The notes: generated by a model from the letters alone, not told the origin. Counted from the first letter of the stretch, positions 52,801 to 60,651 are shown. The stretch: 64,000 nucleotides of DNA from Plotosus lineatus (GCA_024760905.1 CM045735.1:11632249-11696248); one strand, 5' to 3'. Translations and numbers: made by a program.

Positions 52801-53522
52801 TGTGTCCTGAAAAATAAAAGTCAACTCAAGGTAGACATTTCAGTTACATCACACTCCATATTATCCGTTAATGATGGATGGCAGGTATGTCCATTATTAA
52901 CAGTAAAATACTGTAGTTCTGGAAAAATCTAAAAAAAAACAAACACCCAAAATCGTGGTTCTTAACATGGGACTACACTGCCATGCAGCTGCCAGCTAAG
53001 AATCAACACCGGCTAGTTATTATATACTGTAGCTACGAAAAAACTAGCAAAAAAAATAACTTACACTGAACGATAAGACATTTTATTACACAGCCACATG
53101 TGTACCATATTAAAACTGAATCGCATCTTTTTACGTTATACAAGCCATTGTTTAAACAGTGACTTTGACACAGTAAGGCTAACACGAGCTAATTACTCCT
53201 GAGGCGATGGCGCTCTTCGTACACACTCTACCGCCCATCCTGCACCAACTGCCGGGCACTGCTCCTACGCAACACCGCGGCTTGAAAGGCCTTCGCGTAC
53301 AGCGCCCGCGCGTTTCCATAGGTTAGCTAACGCTCTTTAGCTTACCGGTAACAATTCCTTTAAACTTCGTTGTACAGGAATGGATTCCAACTCAAGTTCT
53401 CCTTCCTCCACCTCCATGGGCTCCGCTTCTCGAGCATTCCGGTCCGAGTCGGAATCTGAATCCGAGCGGTCCGACGCGCTTTCATGTTTCACAGAAACCC
53501 GCAAACTGCGAACAGCCGCCAT
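37038..53522 (-). CDS. ncbp3: ncbp3: nuclear cap-binding protein subunit 3, thirteen coding exons
   Basis: Reconstructed on the minus strand from 13 exons (each listed separately). All have GT/AG borders and all phases join to a 2055-base frame, 684 residues plus stop. NCBP3 binds capped RNA and pairs with NCBP1 in an alternative nuclear cap-binding complex that aids mRNA export, especially under stress. Seen here: N-terminus MAAVRSLRVSVK; an acidic MEVEEGELELE segment at 35-46; a conserved RHFH-type basic stretch; an RRM-like region at about 118-185 with MSTQDVFSYFQEYPPAHIEW; the family's WLDD motif at 163-166; an acidic linker; the NPNYGGMKG block; a Glu run; DYDLELKMISTPSPKKSMKM; and the C-terminal SRLDNLPSLQIEISRES. 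The human protein is about 620 residues; the extra length is mainly in the acidic and Ser/Arg-rich linkers. Introns 3 and 8 carry large transposons. Confidence 0.95.
37472..37654 (-). CDS. ncbp3: ncbp3 coding exon 12
   Basis: Split Asp, then VRQRLGKRPHSPERRRSSSP, RREPLTDVHSRLG and GLYSEPAKNKKS plus one base. Acceptor 'ttctctgtag', donor g|gtaaaa. Confidence 0.93.
37741..37919 (-). CDS. ncbp3: ncbp3 coding exon 11
   Basis: Split Arg, then NSIRSDSGSSSSGIRSRIGS, the VTDVRQLLEEKRQ segment, and a Pro/Thr end. Acceptor 'ctccccctag', donor g|gtgagg. Confidence 0.9.
37998..38304 (-). CDS. ncbp3: ncbp3 coding exon 10
   Basis: ADLVNLPEEPIEE, then a run of Glu from GAG repeats, MDADDRIVEYRDRE, and DYDLELKMISTPSPKKSMKM to ENNLKAI plus two bases. 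Donor ag|gtgtgt. Confidence 0.94.
38468..38577 (-). CDS. ncbp3: ncbp3 coding exon 9
   Basis: Split Trp, then KRRYHTRRIQRDVLKTKKSL and on to THRHS plus one base. Acceptor 'gtccccccag', donor g|gtatga. The intron before it is about 4 kb and holds a Tc1 copy. Confidence 0.92.
38637..38740 (+). mobile_element. SINE-4-like head fragment
   Basis: 'ggtggaatagtggataaggc' with 'agtggttcaatcacgatcac' and 'tactgttgggcc' resembles the SINE-4 head. The tail is missing. Confidence 0.5.
38995..39184 (-). pseudogene. pogo/Tigger-like transposase N-terminal remnant
   Basis: The minus strand opens MGPKRKSDSSDSDSPKKARK then ALSLETKMKV, the form of the CENP-B-type helix-turn-helix start of Tigger/pogo transposases. 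Soon after, the frame is lost. In another frame the sequence continues as STVCTIL-like and KDKDRMKEAVKAA-like text, the usual next part of that domain. Only the N-terminus remains. To its left, 'accagtcgtaagttggat' at 38775-38800 may belong to a terminal repeat. It lies in ncbp3 intron 8. Confidence 0.7.
39395..41004 (+). mobile_element. Tc1/mariner element with intact ends
   Basis: Terminal inverted repeats start 'cagtggtatgaaaaagtatc' at the left and end 'actttttcataccactg' at the right. TA lies on both sides (39393-39394, 41005-41006). The outer repeats pair over more than 100 bases, as seen in the 'catttataggttttcatatt' and 'aatatgaaaacctataaatg' pieces. About 1.6 kb, the normal Tc1 size. 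In ncbp3 intron 8. Confidence 0.93.
39771..40856 (+). pseudogene. Tc1-like transposase, at least three frame breaks
   Basis: Begins MARSKELPEDLRSRIVDLYK with the paired-like HTH (SLDVHQSTVREVVYKWR). A frame change follows near 39912, a long A run at about 39998-40013 and a stop at about 40173. It then reopens at 40343 with [21 protein letters not shown] (the second catalytic Asp) and [11 protein letters not shown] further one-base slip near 40592 precedes the catalytic Glu (IEMLW), and the frame ends with RARLICSYRKRLVEVI. The domain order is complete, about 340 residues if in frame, but it is inactive as it stands. Confidence 0.9.
41007..41961 (+). mobile_element. Unclassified TIR transposon, copy 1 (left part cut by Tc1 or lost)
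   Basis: From 41073 to 41961 it is homologous, in opposite orientation, to 49817-50950. It ends 'ggtggagtggctcacat', the same end as copy 2. An exon-like stretch to 41072 ('gttcttgaagattattttgccg') is followed by a donor gtgagt at 41073 and, at 41234, an acceptor 'tcttttacag'. After that comes an acidic open stretch DEQTDDDDASCVDEEEASV. One frameshift and stops follow. Confidence 0.7.
41959..41980 (+). mobile_element. P1 terminal repeat fragment
   Basis: 'acagtggtacctcaccttac' alone, followed by CA-rich DNA. The rest of the P1 element is absent. Confidence 0.6.
42004..42357 (-). mobile_element. SINE-1 type A, full length
   Basis: The type A tail at the left, common body, and head ending 'ccactagaccaccactgccc'. 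The flanks share 'acacacatacat', an approximate target duplication. In ncbp3 intron 8, close to exon 8. Confidence 0.9.
42574..42673 (-). CDS. ncbp3: ncbp3 coding exon 8
   Basis: Split Asp, then DKKELGAARRSRYYMKYGNP, NYGGMKGILSNS and the first two bases of a Trp codon. Acceptor 'tacaacag', donor tg|gtaaga. Confidence 0.94.
42778..43579. mobile_element. MITE with 'ggactata(a/c)gtcgc' ends
   Basis: The left end 'atattctccggactatacgt' and right end 'tctggacaataaggta' with the sub-terminal 'acaagtcgca' and 'tgcgacttgta' form imperfect inverted repeats about 800 bases apart. The 'gtcactctggagtacaagtc' segment repeats at 43500. A common fish repeat type, but its superfamily is not clear to me. In ncbp3 intron 7. 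Confidence 0.65.
43797..43828. repeat. (CA)n microsatellite
   Basis: Short CA tract in ncbp3 intron 7, after an A/T-rich low-complexity stretch at 43744-43776. Confidence 0.85.
44234..44342 (-). CDS. ncbp3: ncbp3 coding exon 7
   Basis: TDQLSQAEHESLLRNDLRPT through NKLFLRFATQ plus one base. Acceptor 'tattttacag', donor g|gtgagg. Confidence 0.94.
44437..44591 (-). CDS. ncbp3: ncbp3 coding exon 6
   Basis: An acidic linker: split Val, then RRNHGSDEEEGEVEEDDEDV, Ser/Asp/Lys-rich to GSSQ. Acceptor 'attttttttag', donor cag|gtaagt, phase 0. Confidence 0.92.
44707..45201. mobile_element. P6 Tigger-like MITE (left end tentative)
   Basis: The right end 'gcgaataacgagggcctactg' minus its first base, followed by TA, is Tigger-like; 'gattatcttgatttgcggca' is sub-terminal. 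The left end is probably 'cagtacctcagttaagg' at 44707, after TA. A segment at 44754-44830 resembles 9541-9620 in the P3 element. In ncbp3 intron 5. Confidence 0.6.
45880..46008 (-). CDS. ncbp3: ncbp3 coding exon 5
   Basis: Split Cys159, then NVVWLDDITSTRALINMSRM and on to PVQEER. Contains WLDD at 163-166, the motif reported to be needed for cap binding. Confidence 0.93.
46104..46229 (-). CDS. ncbp3: ncbp3 coding exon 4
   Basis: Starts the RRM-like region: split Ala117, then IPKIRLEALHLSGVDD to IEWIDDAS. Donor t|gtaagt. The intron before it is about 6.3 kb. Confidence 0.94.
46362..46545 (-). mobile_element. SINE-3 fragment
   Basis: 'aggctggtgccaatctcagc' and 'cttggggcaatttgggaccc' show reversed SINE-3 tail and part of the body. 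In ncbp3 intron 3. Confidence 0.6.
46546..49485. other. ncbp3 intron 3, mostly unannotated
   Basis: AT-rich intron. A pogo-like left end 'cagtggtacctcggttctcg' stands alone at 48184. After it, a segment of about 70 bases ('gaagagcttctgcattttta' and following) is repeated with changes about 130 bases further on (near 48364). No exon was found between exons 3 and 4 by homology. Confidence 0.5.
49486..49812 (-). mobile_element. SINE-1 type B, full length
   Basis: The reversed L2-like tail 'cattttctttatctgcttaa', junction 'gcggaaacaaggtgacgg', common body, and head reading 'gcagtgatccggcaccttta' reversed. It lies immediately left of the unclassified TIR element. Confidence 0.85.
50013..50180 (+). 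mobile_element. LINE 3'-end fragment nested in the TIR element
   Basis: Encodes the end of the same LINE frame as 17283 (PGRPRGRPKRRFMDVVKADM to CGDP) and its tail 'aacagccgaaaggaaaagaa'. A perfect 14-base target duplication 'gttttagagaaaaa' lies at 49999-50012 and 50181-50194. Confidence 0.9.
51285..51605 (+). mobile_element. SINE-1 type C (third tail module)
   Basis: The tRNA-like head 'gggcagtggtggtctagtgg' and common body, then at the junction 'gcatgtttctacgacctgga' a third kind of tail ending 'gttaagggataactgaagtg'. The flanks share 'atttcatg', a probable short duplication. In ncbp3 intron 3, inside the TIR transposon. Confidence 0.88.
51815..52113 (-). mobile_element. SINE-2, near full length
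   Basis: Same order as 28640: 'ccgttgggctttttacaccc', 'gctcatcaggccggtgctta', 'tatactgctgggtgaacaga', and the reversed head 'ggattcaaacacacaacctc' ending 'accactacaccaccggtctc'. Confidence 0.85.
52186..52400 (-). mobile_element. SINE-3 fragment
   Basis: 'aaaggcttaatcctaattag', 'tctcgaggcaatttagagca' and 'acaatgggaggaaaacagaa' show the reversed tail and body. The head is missing. Confidence 0.65.
52523..52628 (-). CDS. ncbp3: ncbp3 coding exon 3
   Basis: Residues 82-116, EAIEKKEKRARRFHFR to DRELIKK, plus one base. Donor g|gtgaga. Confidence 0.94.
52741..52806 (-). CDS. ncbp3: ncbp3 coding exon 2
   Basis: A 66-base exon for residues 60-81, DTSRRYENKAGAFIT to GIDVTSK. Acceptor 'atttttcag', donor aag|gtattc, phase 0 on both sides. 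Confidence 0.93.
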
Positions 53523-53700
53523 GATGTAACTAGCTAACGAATGCGCGATCTAGCTAACGTGCTAACCCTCTTTTTCATTGAACTGAGTGGAATGAAAACG
53601 AGTAGCTCTGCTAGCTTCACGCGCTTCCTCGCGGAACCCCAGCGCGAGCGCAGCGGCGTAGTATGATTAGCGCACTGTGAGGAGGCCACCTGGATGTGTC
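53200..53700 (-). promoter_or_regulatory. ncbp3: CpG-rich ncbp3 promoter and first exon region
   Basis: A local rise in GC and CpG density, for example 'cgtacagcgcccgcgcgttt' in intron 1 and 'cgcttcctcgcggaacccca' upstream of the start codon. This stands out against AT-rich flanks and covers exon 1. The transcription start is presumably within 53530-53700; no TATA box was noted. Confidence 0.65.
53346..53522 (-). CDS. ncbp3: ncbp3 coding exon 1
   Basis: Residues 1-59, MAAVRSLRV to RSLKELLP; includes a Ser/Asp-rich DSDSDSD run. Donor ccg|gtaagc, phase 0. The surrounding DNA is CpG-rich. Confidence 0.94.
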
Positions 53701-53825
53701 GTGCTACATTCACGTGCTGTCGAAATTGCTGTTACTTAGGGTTGTCAAGTAAAATGGTGCCTTCAACTTAATCTAGATTTGTGTTTTTGACACAAAATTC
53801 GAATATGCATATTGATGCATATTAG

Positions 53826-54060
53826 TTCAGTTCATTTTCTGTACCCGCTTAATCCTAACAGGGGTCATGGGGAGGCTGGCGCCCATCCCAGCCGACTCCG
53901 GGCGAGGGCAGAGTACACCCTGGACAGTTTGCCAGACCATCACAGGGCGGAAAGACACCCATGTCTGTGCAGCTACTCTTTACGAAAGTCAGAAATAATT
54001 CATTTACACGAACCTTTCACATAAACAGTGAGACACATGGCCAGCGTGCCCGATACTACA
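53826..54060 (-). mobile_element. SINE-1 type B, head missing
   Basis: The reversed L2-like tail 'cattttctgtacccgcttaa' through 'ggacagtttgccagaccatc', then the common body to 'gagacacatggccagcgtgc'. Confidence 0.75.
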
Positions 54061-54129
54061 AGCCCTTTGATGCATATTATACACTATATATTTAAGTATG
54101 TGCATGTTTTGGATAAATATCTTGAAATT

Positions 54130-54243
54130 AGCCCTGCAGTGGCCTGGTGAGCTGGTCAGGGTGTACCAAAGTAGGCTGAGATGGGCGCCAGTCTCCCCTG
54201 ACCCCAATTAAGATTAAGCGGTTCAGAAAATGAATGAATGAAT
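54130..54243 (+). repeat. L2-like 3' tail fragment
   Basis: 'gcagtggcctggtgagctgg' to 'aagcggttcagaaaatgaat' and GAAT repeats. Tail only, facing opposite to the SINE-1 fragment to its left. Confidence 0.7.
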
Positions 54244-54416
54244 CTTAAAATTAAACTAGAAAATTCCAGAAGAATTTTTTTTAATGTTTGCCTGCATTCT
54301 GGTGCTTGAACTGATACAGTCAACAGTAAACACAATTCCCTGAAAGGTTCCTTATACAGTAGTTTTTAGACATGGCAGTATTTGGTGTGTTATTTTTGTT
54401 AGCCAGCTTAACATGC

Positions 54417-54730
54417 GGGCAGTGGTGGTCTAGTGGTATAGGGTGCAGGATCGCTGATCCTAAGGTTGGGGGTTCGAGTCCCCACAAGGTTGTCACTGTC
54501 CCCCCCAGTGCAGCTAACTGGGTTATCAAAGGCGGGCCATGTCTGTCACTGTCTATGGTGAGAGGTATGTAAAAGAACCATTGCTGACTTTCGTAAAGAG
54601 TAGGCTGCAAAGCCGTCAGCGTGTTTCTATGACCTGGAGAGGGATGGGCTCCACCAAGCCAAATCAGCCCAAGTCTTGCCGTGAAGGCGCCCCAATGACA
54701 TCCTCGGCTGTTAAGGGATAAGTGAAGTGA
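54417..54730 (+). mobile_element. SINE-1 type C, full length
   Basis: Second type C copy: head with both boxes, common body, the junction 'gcgtgtttctatgacctgga' and tail ending 'gttaagggataagtgaagtg'. A 12-base duplication lies at 54405-54416 ('agcttaacatgc') and 54731-54742 ('agcttgacatgc'), one mismatch. Confidence 0.92.
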
Positions 54731-55167
54731 AGCTTGACATGCACCTCAATGCACTCAACATTTTCAGTTATATTTTAAGGAATATTGGTGTTGTTTGGTG
54801 TAGAATTTAGGAAATTATGTCATAGAAAGGGAATGGAATCTGTGATGATGTCACTGTTTTTTTTTTTCTTTTTAAATTTTTTTTGATGATTTTCACTGAT
54901 GTAGCAACTTCAATTGCAGCCAAAAGTCTTTCCACACCATTCCCACTGAAGCCACACATCTTGATATCTTAAACTTGCAGGGGGTTTGTCAATGGTCCGG
55001 GTCACATTAATTTGCGTATTAAAAATATAAAAATAATTTTTTCAATAGTTATAGATACCTACCTCCAATTTTTGGAAAACACCTGTTCCAGTCCAGTCTA
55101 ACAATACTGTACTATTAATTCAAATTCATCATCAAATATAAACTAATATAAAACACATTTTTTAAAT

Positions 55168-55511
55168 GGGCAGTGGTGGTCTAGTGGTATAGGGCACTGG
55201 ATCGCTGATCCAAAGGTTGGGGGTTCGAGTCCCACTCTCCACAAGGTTGTCACTGTCCCCCCAGTGCAGCCAACTGGGTTATCAAAGGCCGGCCATGTCT
55301 CTCACTGTCTATGGTGTGAGGCATGTAAAAGAACATTTGCTGACTTTCGACAAGAGTAGACTGCAAAGCCGTCGGCGTGTTTCCGCCCTGCGATGGCCTG
55401 GTGAGCTGTCCAGGGTGTACTCTGCCCTCGCCCGGAGTCGGCTGGGATGGGCGCCAGCTTCCCCGCGACCCTAATGAGGATTAAACGGTTACAGAAAATG
55501 AACTGATGATG
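55168..55511 (+). mobile_element. SINE-1 type B, full length
   Basis: Head, body, junction 'gcgtgtttccgccctgcgat' and L2-like tail ending 'acggttacagaaaatgaact'. A perfect 12-base duplication 'acattttttaaa' lies at 55155-55166 and 55513-55524. Confidence 0.93.
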
Positions 55512-55758
55512 AACATTTTTTAAACTTACATTTAAAACAACTCTATTTTTGGGTCATTTATAATAGGATCTGAAAAATACATTTTAGTTCTTTTAAATCT
55601 CTGAAATGAAAACATTCCTTGTGGTGTTATTCGGAATGTTGCTGAATATTGAATGTACTCAAAGACACGGGAAGAAGAAAAGTGATCTATCATATTCTTT
55701 TTCATGATTTTCAGTTCAGATGGAAAAAAAAAACACATTGAAAATAAAACTGTTATCA

Positions 55759-56100
55759 GGGCAGTGGTGGTCTAGTGGTATAAGGCACCGGATCGCTGAT
55801 CCAAAGGTTGGGGGTTCGAGTCCCACTCTCCACAAGGTTGTCACTGTCCCCCCAGTGCTGCTAACTGGGTTATCAAAGGCCGGCCATGTCTCTCACTGTC
55901 TATGGTGTGAGGCATGTAAAAGAACCATTGCTGACTTTCGACAAGAGTAGCTGCAAAGCCGTTGGCGTGTTTCCGCCCTGCGATGGCCTGGCGAGCTGTC
56001 CAGGGTGTACTCTGCCCTCGCCCGAAGTTGGCTGGGATGGGCGCCAGCCTCCCTGCGACCCTAATTAGGATTACGCGGTTACAGAAAATGAACTGAACTG
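55759..56100 (+). mobile_element. SINE-1 type B, full length
   Basis: Very close in sequence to the copy at 55168 and 250 bases away from it, in the same orientation. A perfect 11-base duplication 'aactgttatca' lies at 55748-55758 and 56101-56111, so it is a separate insertion and not a duplication of its neighbour. Confidence 0.93.
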
Positions 56101-56409
56101 AACTGTTATCAAAGTAGAAAGTAAATGATTACCTTTTGTTGTAAAGAACATCATAAATTTTTATTTACTGCTGCTAGGTGAACATGTTTGCCATCTGTGC
56201 TGTTTCTATGCTAAAAAAAAAACAACAATACCAAATGCACTCACTGTCATCAAAGACATACTTAATCAAAAATAATTTTTTAAAAATATATTTTTCTTAC
56301 CGACAAAAGCAAAAATACACAAATCATACACATAGTTTATTTTAAAAAGATGTCTCAGAAGTAAACTTTGCCAAAACCTCTGACTGGGAATTATAAGCAC
56401 AGTATATCA

Positions 56410-56703
56410 TGGCCGGTGGCTTAGTGGTGCTGCGATCACGATCTTTAGGTTATGTGTTCAAATCCCAGTTAGACCCCCCCCCCCCCACTGTGCTAAGACC
56501 TTTGGGCAAGGTCTTAACCATGAGTGTGCCTCTGTTCACCCAGCAGTATAAATGGGTACCAGTAAAATATACTGGGAAGGTAACCTGCAATGGACTAGCG
56601 TCCCATCCAGGAGGAGTTGAATTCCTGGTTGTTTCAGGCTACAGAAACTGGGAATAAGCACCGGCCTGATAAGCCACTAGGCTCGGGTGTAAAAAGTCCA
56701 ACA
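56410..56703 (+). mobile_element. SINE-2, full length, sense orientation
   Basis: The head 'ggccggtggcttagtggtgc' with A-box-like 'tggcttagtgg' and B-box-like 'tgttcaaatcccagtt'. The body has 'acccagcagtataaatgggt' and the tail ends 'gctcgggtgtaaaaagtcca'. The best copy for reading the tRNA-like head of this family. Confidence 0.85.
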
Positions 56704-56704
56704 G

Positions 56705-56975
56705 ACAGTTATCATGACCACCTCACAGTCAGAAGGTCCTGGGTTCGGGTCTTGAGTTCGACAAGTGCGTTTCTGTGTGGTGTTTTCATGTGTTTACATG
56801 TTCTCCCCATGCATGGATTTCCTTCAGATACTCTGGTTTCCTCCCAGAGATAAAAGTTAAAATTGCCCTTCGGCGTGAGCGTGAATAGTTATATGTATGT
56901 TAGCCCTGCGAAGGACTCATGAGGATGTTCCTCACCTTCACCAACTGAGATAGGCTTTGGCGTCAGACTGTAACA
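56705..56975 (+). mobile_element. SINE-3, joined to the SINE-2 tail
   Basis: Starts at once after SINE-2: 'tgaccacctcacagtcagaa', 'ggtcctgggttcgggtcttg', then 'catgttctccccatgcatgg' and 'aagttaaaattgcccttcgg'. The tail is decayed near 56960. Confidence 0.65.
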
Positions 56976-57317
56976 CACCTTCAGATTAAAAATATTGAAG
57001 AGTAACCAAAATGATCAAGAGTGAAAACTAATATTATTAAAAAATGTTTTATTTATTTACCATATGTATAAGAAAGACATCAACTGGGTCACAATCTGTA
57101 CCACAAATATTCAAGTCACCTGAACTACATTGTGTAAATTTGTGTTTTTCTTGACAAAAATATATCAAATAAAGATCAAAACAATACAAAATACTATTCA
57201 TAATTAGGAAAACCAGTAGTCATAAATATACAACTAAATATCATTTAGGAAATAAAATATCAGAGGAATTATCCAGGATTTAAGACACTGAAATATCCCC
57301 CAACACAACACATATAT

Positions 57318-57572
<255 letters not shown>

Positions 57573-57910
57573 ACATTTTCATGCCAGGGGTTCTTATTGT
57601 GGCCACTCAATGCCATCACTGTTTTGACATCAGAGTCACTAATACTGAAGAGAGATTTATCAAAACACTTTAAATTTTACAATGATGATTCCATTTAACA
57701 TTAAATTAATGTAACTGATTAACTATGCATAAATTGAAGGCTCTCAGATGGCGTGAGGATGTTGGAAGTGTTGGAATTGGAGTGGTAAGGTTGTTTTAAA
57801 AGGTGATACTTGTGCGGCTACGGCTCTGGTTCAGGAATCCCAAAGCTCTGTGGAGTTTTCTTTACTCAAAAAAAAAAAACCCCAACCAAACAAAAAAAGC
57901 CCACCCATTG

Positions 57911-57964
<54 letters not shown>

Positions 57965-58675
57965 CACACTACTAAGCTCACTTTTATTTGTCACAGCTTC
58001 AAGCAGTTTAGCAACAAAATATTGTTTTATTGCACTGTTTTATACCATTTCAAAGCAAGAGAATAGAATTTTAATTGCACATTTAGCTGCAAATCACAAA
58101 GTATGAACAGTATTTAAACATTCACCCTAACATTATACTTTAATAAAAATAAATAAGCCATTACAATATATGTCCTGTGAGTCAAATGTATATAAAAAGA
58201 AGGCTGTGATTAATGCATTTAAATTTTACTATAATTTGGTAATCTAAATACTGTGTTCACGCACTAATTCAAGTAAGTTATAATTAATCTATTGAAAAGC
58301 CCCCAAAACCATGATTGAATGCTCAAATGATCATTATTTGCATGTGGCTTCTATAAACCGGACAAGCCATGCTAATAACGAAAGAAAACCTGAGCCTGTG
58401 CAAGTCATTGGGCCTCCAGTGTTGAGAGTTATGTTGGTTATTAATCAAGCTTCAGTTTTTATATTTTGATGGAATAGTTGATATTAATACATATAATAAA
58501 TAGATATAGGTGTATTCATTATAGGTTTCATATTTATCGTAATGTCTGCCATTGTATAATGAGTTGAATTTGGTGGTCTGGAAAAACCCGCTGGGTGTCA
58601 GTGTAGCTAATTTCTAGGAGGGAACAGTGACATTGTGATCAAAGTGCTGATAAAATTTTTGTAAGTTTGCATGAC
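57573..58675. other. No gene recognised; (ATT)n tract
   Basis: AT-rich intergenic DNA with a pure (ATT)n tract at 57911-57963. Nothing else that I can name. Confidence 0.5.
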
Positions 58676-58945
58676 AGGAGAAACCGTAGCCTAATGGCTA
58701 GATAAGCAGATTTGGGACTGAAAAGTCGCTGGTCCGATTCCCGAGATGGCAGGAAAAGTGTGTGGCGCCAGGGGGTTAAGCAGCACCTCCCCTTTCCTCT
58801 ACCATCAGGGCTGAAGTGCCCTTGAGTAAAGCACCTAATCTCCCACTGCTCCCTGGGCACTGAAATATCTGCACAGTGCTCTGAGTGTGTGTGCTCACTT
58901 TGGATGAATGCAGAGTATATAGTATATCATATAGTATATCAAAAT
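58676..58945 (+). mobile_element. SINE-5 (tRNA-headed)
   Basis: The head 'ccgtagcctaatggctagat' (A-box-like) and 'gtcgctggtccgattcccga' (B-box-like), then 'gaagtgcccttgagtaaagc', 'ccactgctccctgggcactg' and 'gctctgagtgtgtgtgctca'. Ends in a TATAGTA-type simple repeat. Confidence 0.75.
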
Positions 58946-59021
58946 GAAAATGAAAATTGGTGCTCTCCATGGGTCATGCCAAATAAGTCACCTAATGGAT
59001 GCAGAAGAGTTCATCCTATTA

Positions 59022-59397
59022 CAGGGATCCCTCACTTTCCACAGTTAATGGTGACCGAGATCCCCCCGCGACCACCAAATTCCACGAAGTAGGATTCACC
59101 CCCCCGACTGACGTGTACGTACATGTATATGTGTATATAATATCAATAAATACATGTTTAATGCTATACATGCTTATAATAACAATTAAACATTCAAAAA
59201 TAATGCATAAGATGTAAATAAAATATTAATACACACACATACAGACGTGCACATGCACACACAGATGCACAGCGGCATTTTCCTTAACTTTTCCCCTATT
59301 TTTCCTTCATTTCCTTAATTTTCGATGAATATTTTTGAAAAACCCGCGATGCACTGACGCCGCAGAAACTGAAGCTCGATGTAGCGAGGGATCCCTG
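59022..59397 (+). mobile_element. P2 pogo-like MITE
   Basis: The ends are 'cagggatccctcactttcca' and 'gtagcgagggatccctg'. TA at 59398-59399 is shared with a P1 copy that starts at 59400. Confidence 0.85.
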
Positions 59398-59399
59398 TA

Positions 59400-59685
59400 C
59401 AGTGCTACCTCACCTTACGATAGTCCCAGCAAACGGAAAATCCAGGTTATGAAAAACATTTTCCAAAATTTTTTGTCTCTGTATATGAAACAAGTTCTCC
59501 TTACAAAATGCGCCAAACGCACCATTCAAACATTCAAACTCGCCATTCAAACATTAAAATGCGCCATTCAAACAATGCATGAGCTGCTTTCTCATTTACT
59601 ATCTTCCAACATCCCGCCCCCGCTGGCCTCCCATTGGCTAGGAGGGATGTCCCAGCTCCCTCCCATTGGCTATCGATATGGCATT
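59400..59685 (+). mobile_element. P1 pogo-like MITE, right part missing
   Basis: Starts 'cagtgctacctcaccttacg' right after the P2 copy. It has 'gaaaatccaggttatgaaaa', a small triplication of 'ccattcaaacatt' and 'cccattggctaggagggatg', then stops near 59685. Confidence 0.75.
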
Positions 59686-60154
59686 AAAATTCCAGTGTTT
59701 CTCTGGATCGACCATCACTATACTCCAAACTAGACTTCAAATAATGGACAGAATTGTGCAGTCAGAATAAATATACTTAAGAGATAAATAGAGTTTGAAA
59801 GTGGTTGGATTCAATACCATTTTACTCTCTTTGGAGTCGAATATTGCGAACTATGAGCTATAAAGCTCACCTTACTTTGTTTTAGTTTGTAATTTGATGT
59901 AACTTCTCTCACTTCTCCAATTCTAATACAATAAATATTTGCTGAAATATTTGTTTTCAGGAACTTAAACTTGCAGTCAATGTCAAGTGAAAGCTCTTTT
60001 TATATTTAATTAAAATTTTTCATTTTAAATCCTATGTTTTATTTTCACATTTTACTTTATTACCACAGTACAATTTAAATGATGGACTCTGATTGGTCAG
60101 AAGCTTGAAAAAATGTTTGTCTAAAATCATTTCTAGGCAGCAAGAAAAAAAATA

Positions 60155-60222
<68 letters not shown>
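60155..60222. repeat. (AT)n microsatellite
   Basis: Pure AT tract, followed by a short CACATA tract and then a P2 copy. Confidence 0.95.
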
Positions 60223-60228
<6 letters not shown>

Positions 60229-60247
60229 ACATACACACATATACATA

Positions 60248-60651
60248 CAGGGATCCCTCACTTTCCGTAGTTAATTGGGACCGAGATCCCCCCACGACCA
60301 CCAAATTCCACGAAGTAGGAATCACCCCCCCCCTGACTGATGTGTACGTACATGTATATGTGTATATAATATCAATAAATACATATTTAATGTTACAAAT
60401 GGTTATAACAACAATTAATCATTAAAAAATAATGCATAAGATGTAAATAAAATATAAATACGTACACACATACAGACGCAGATGCACGTGCACACACTCA
60501 GAGCGCACCTTGCTAAAATGTAAGCACGTTTTGATGGGAGGTTTTGGGTTGTTTTTTTGCTTGTTTAGGTTTTTTCAATGAATATTTAAAAAAGAAAACC
60601 GCGATGCACTGAAGCCACATGTATTGAAGCGCGAAGTATTGAGGGATCCCT
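60248..60651 (+). mobile_element. P2 pogo-like MITE
   Basis: Left end 'cagggatccctcactttccg' after TA; right end 'gtattgagggatccct', running into a CA/AT/GT simple repeat (60652-60737). Confidence 0.8.

Noticed and set aside
54417..54490. tRNA gene with good A and B boxes
   Set aside because: The same head recurs many times fused to a constant body, is flanked by target duplications, and does not fold as a full cloverleaf by eye. It is a SINE head.
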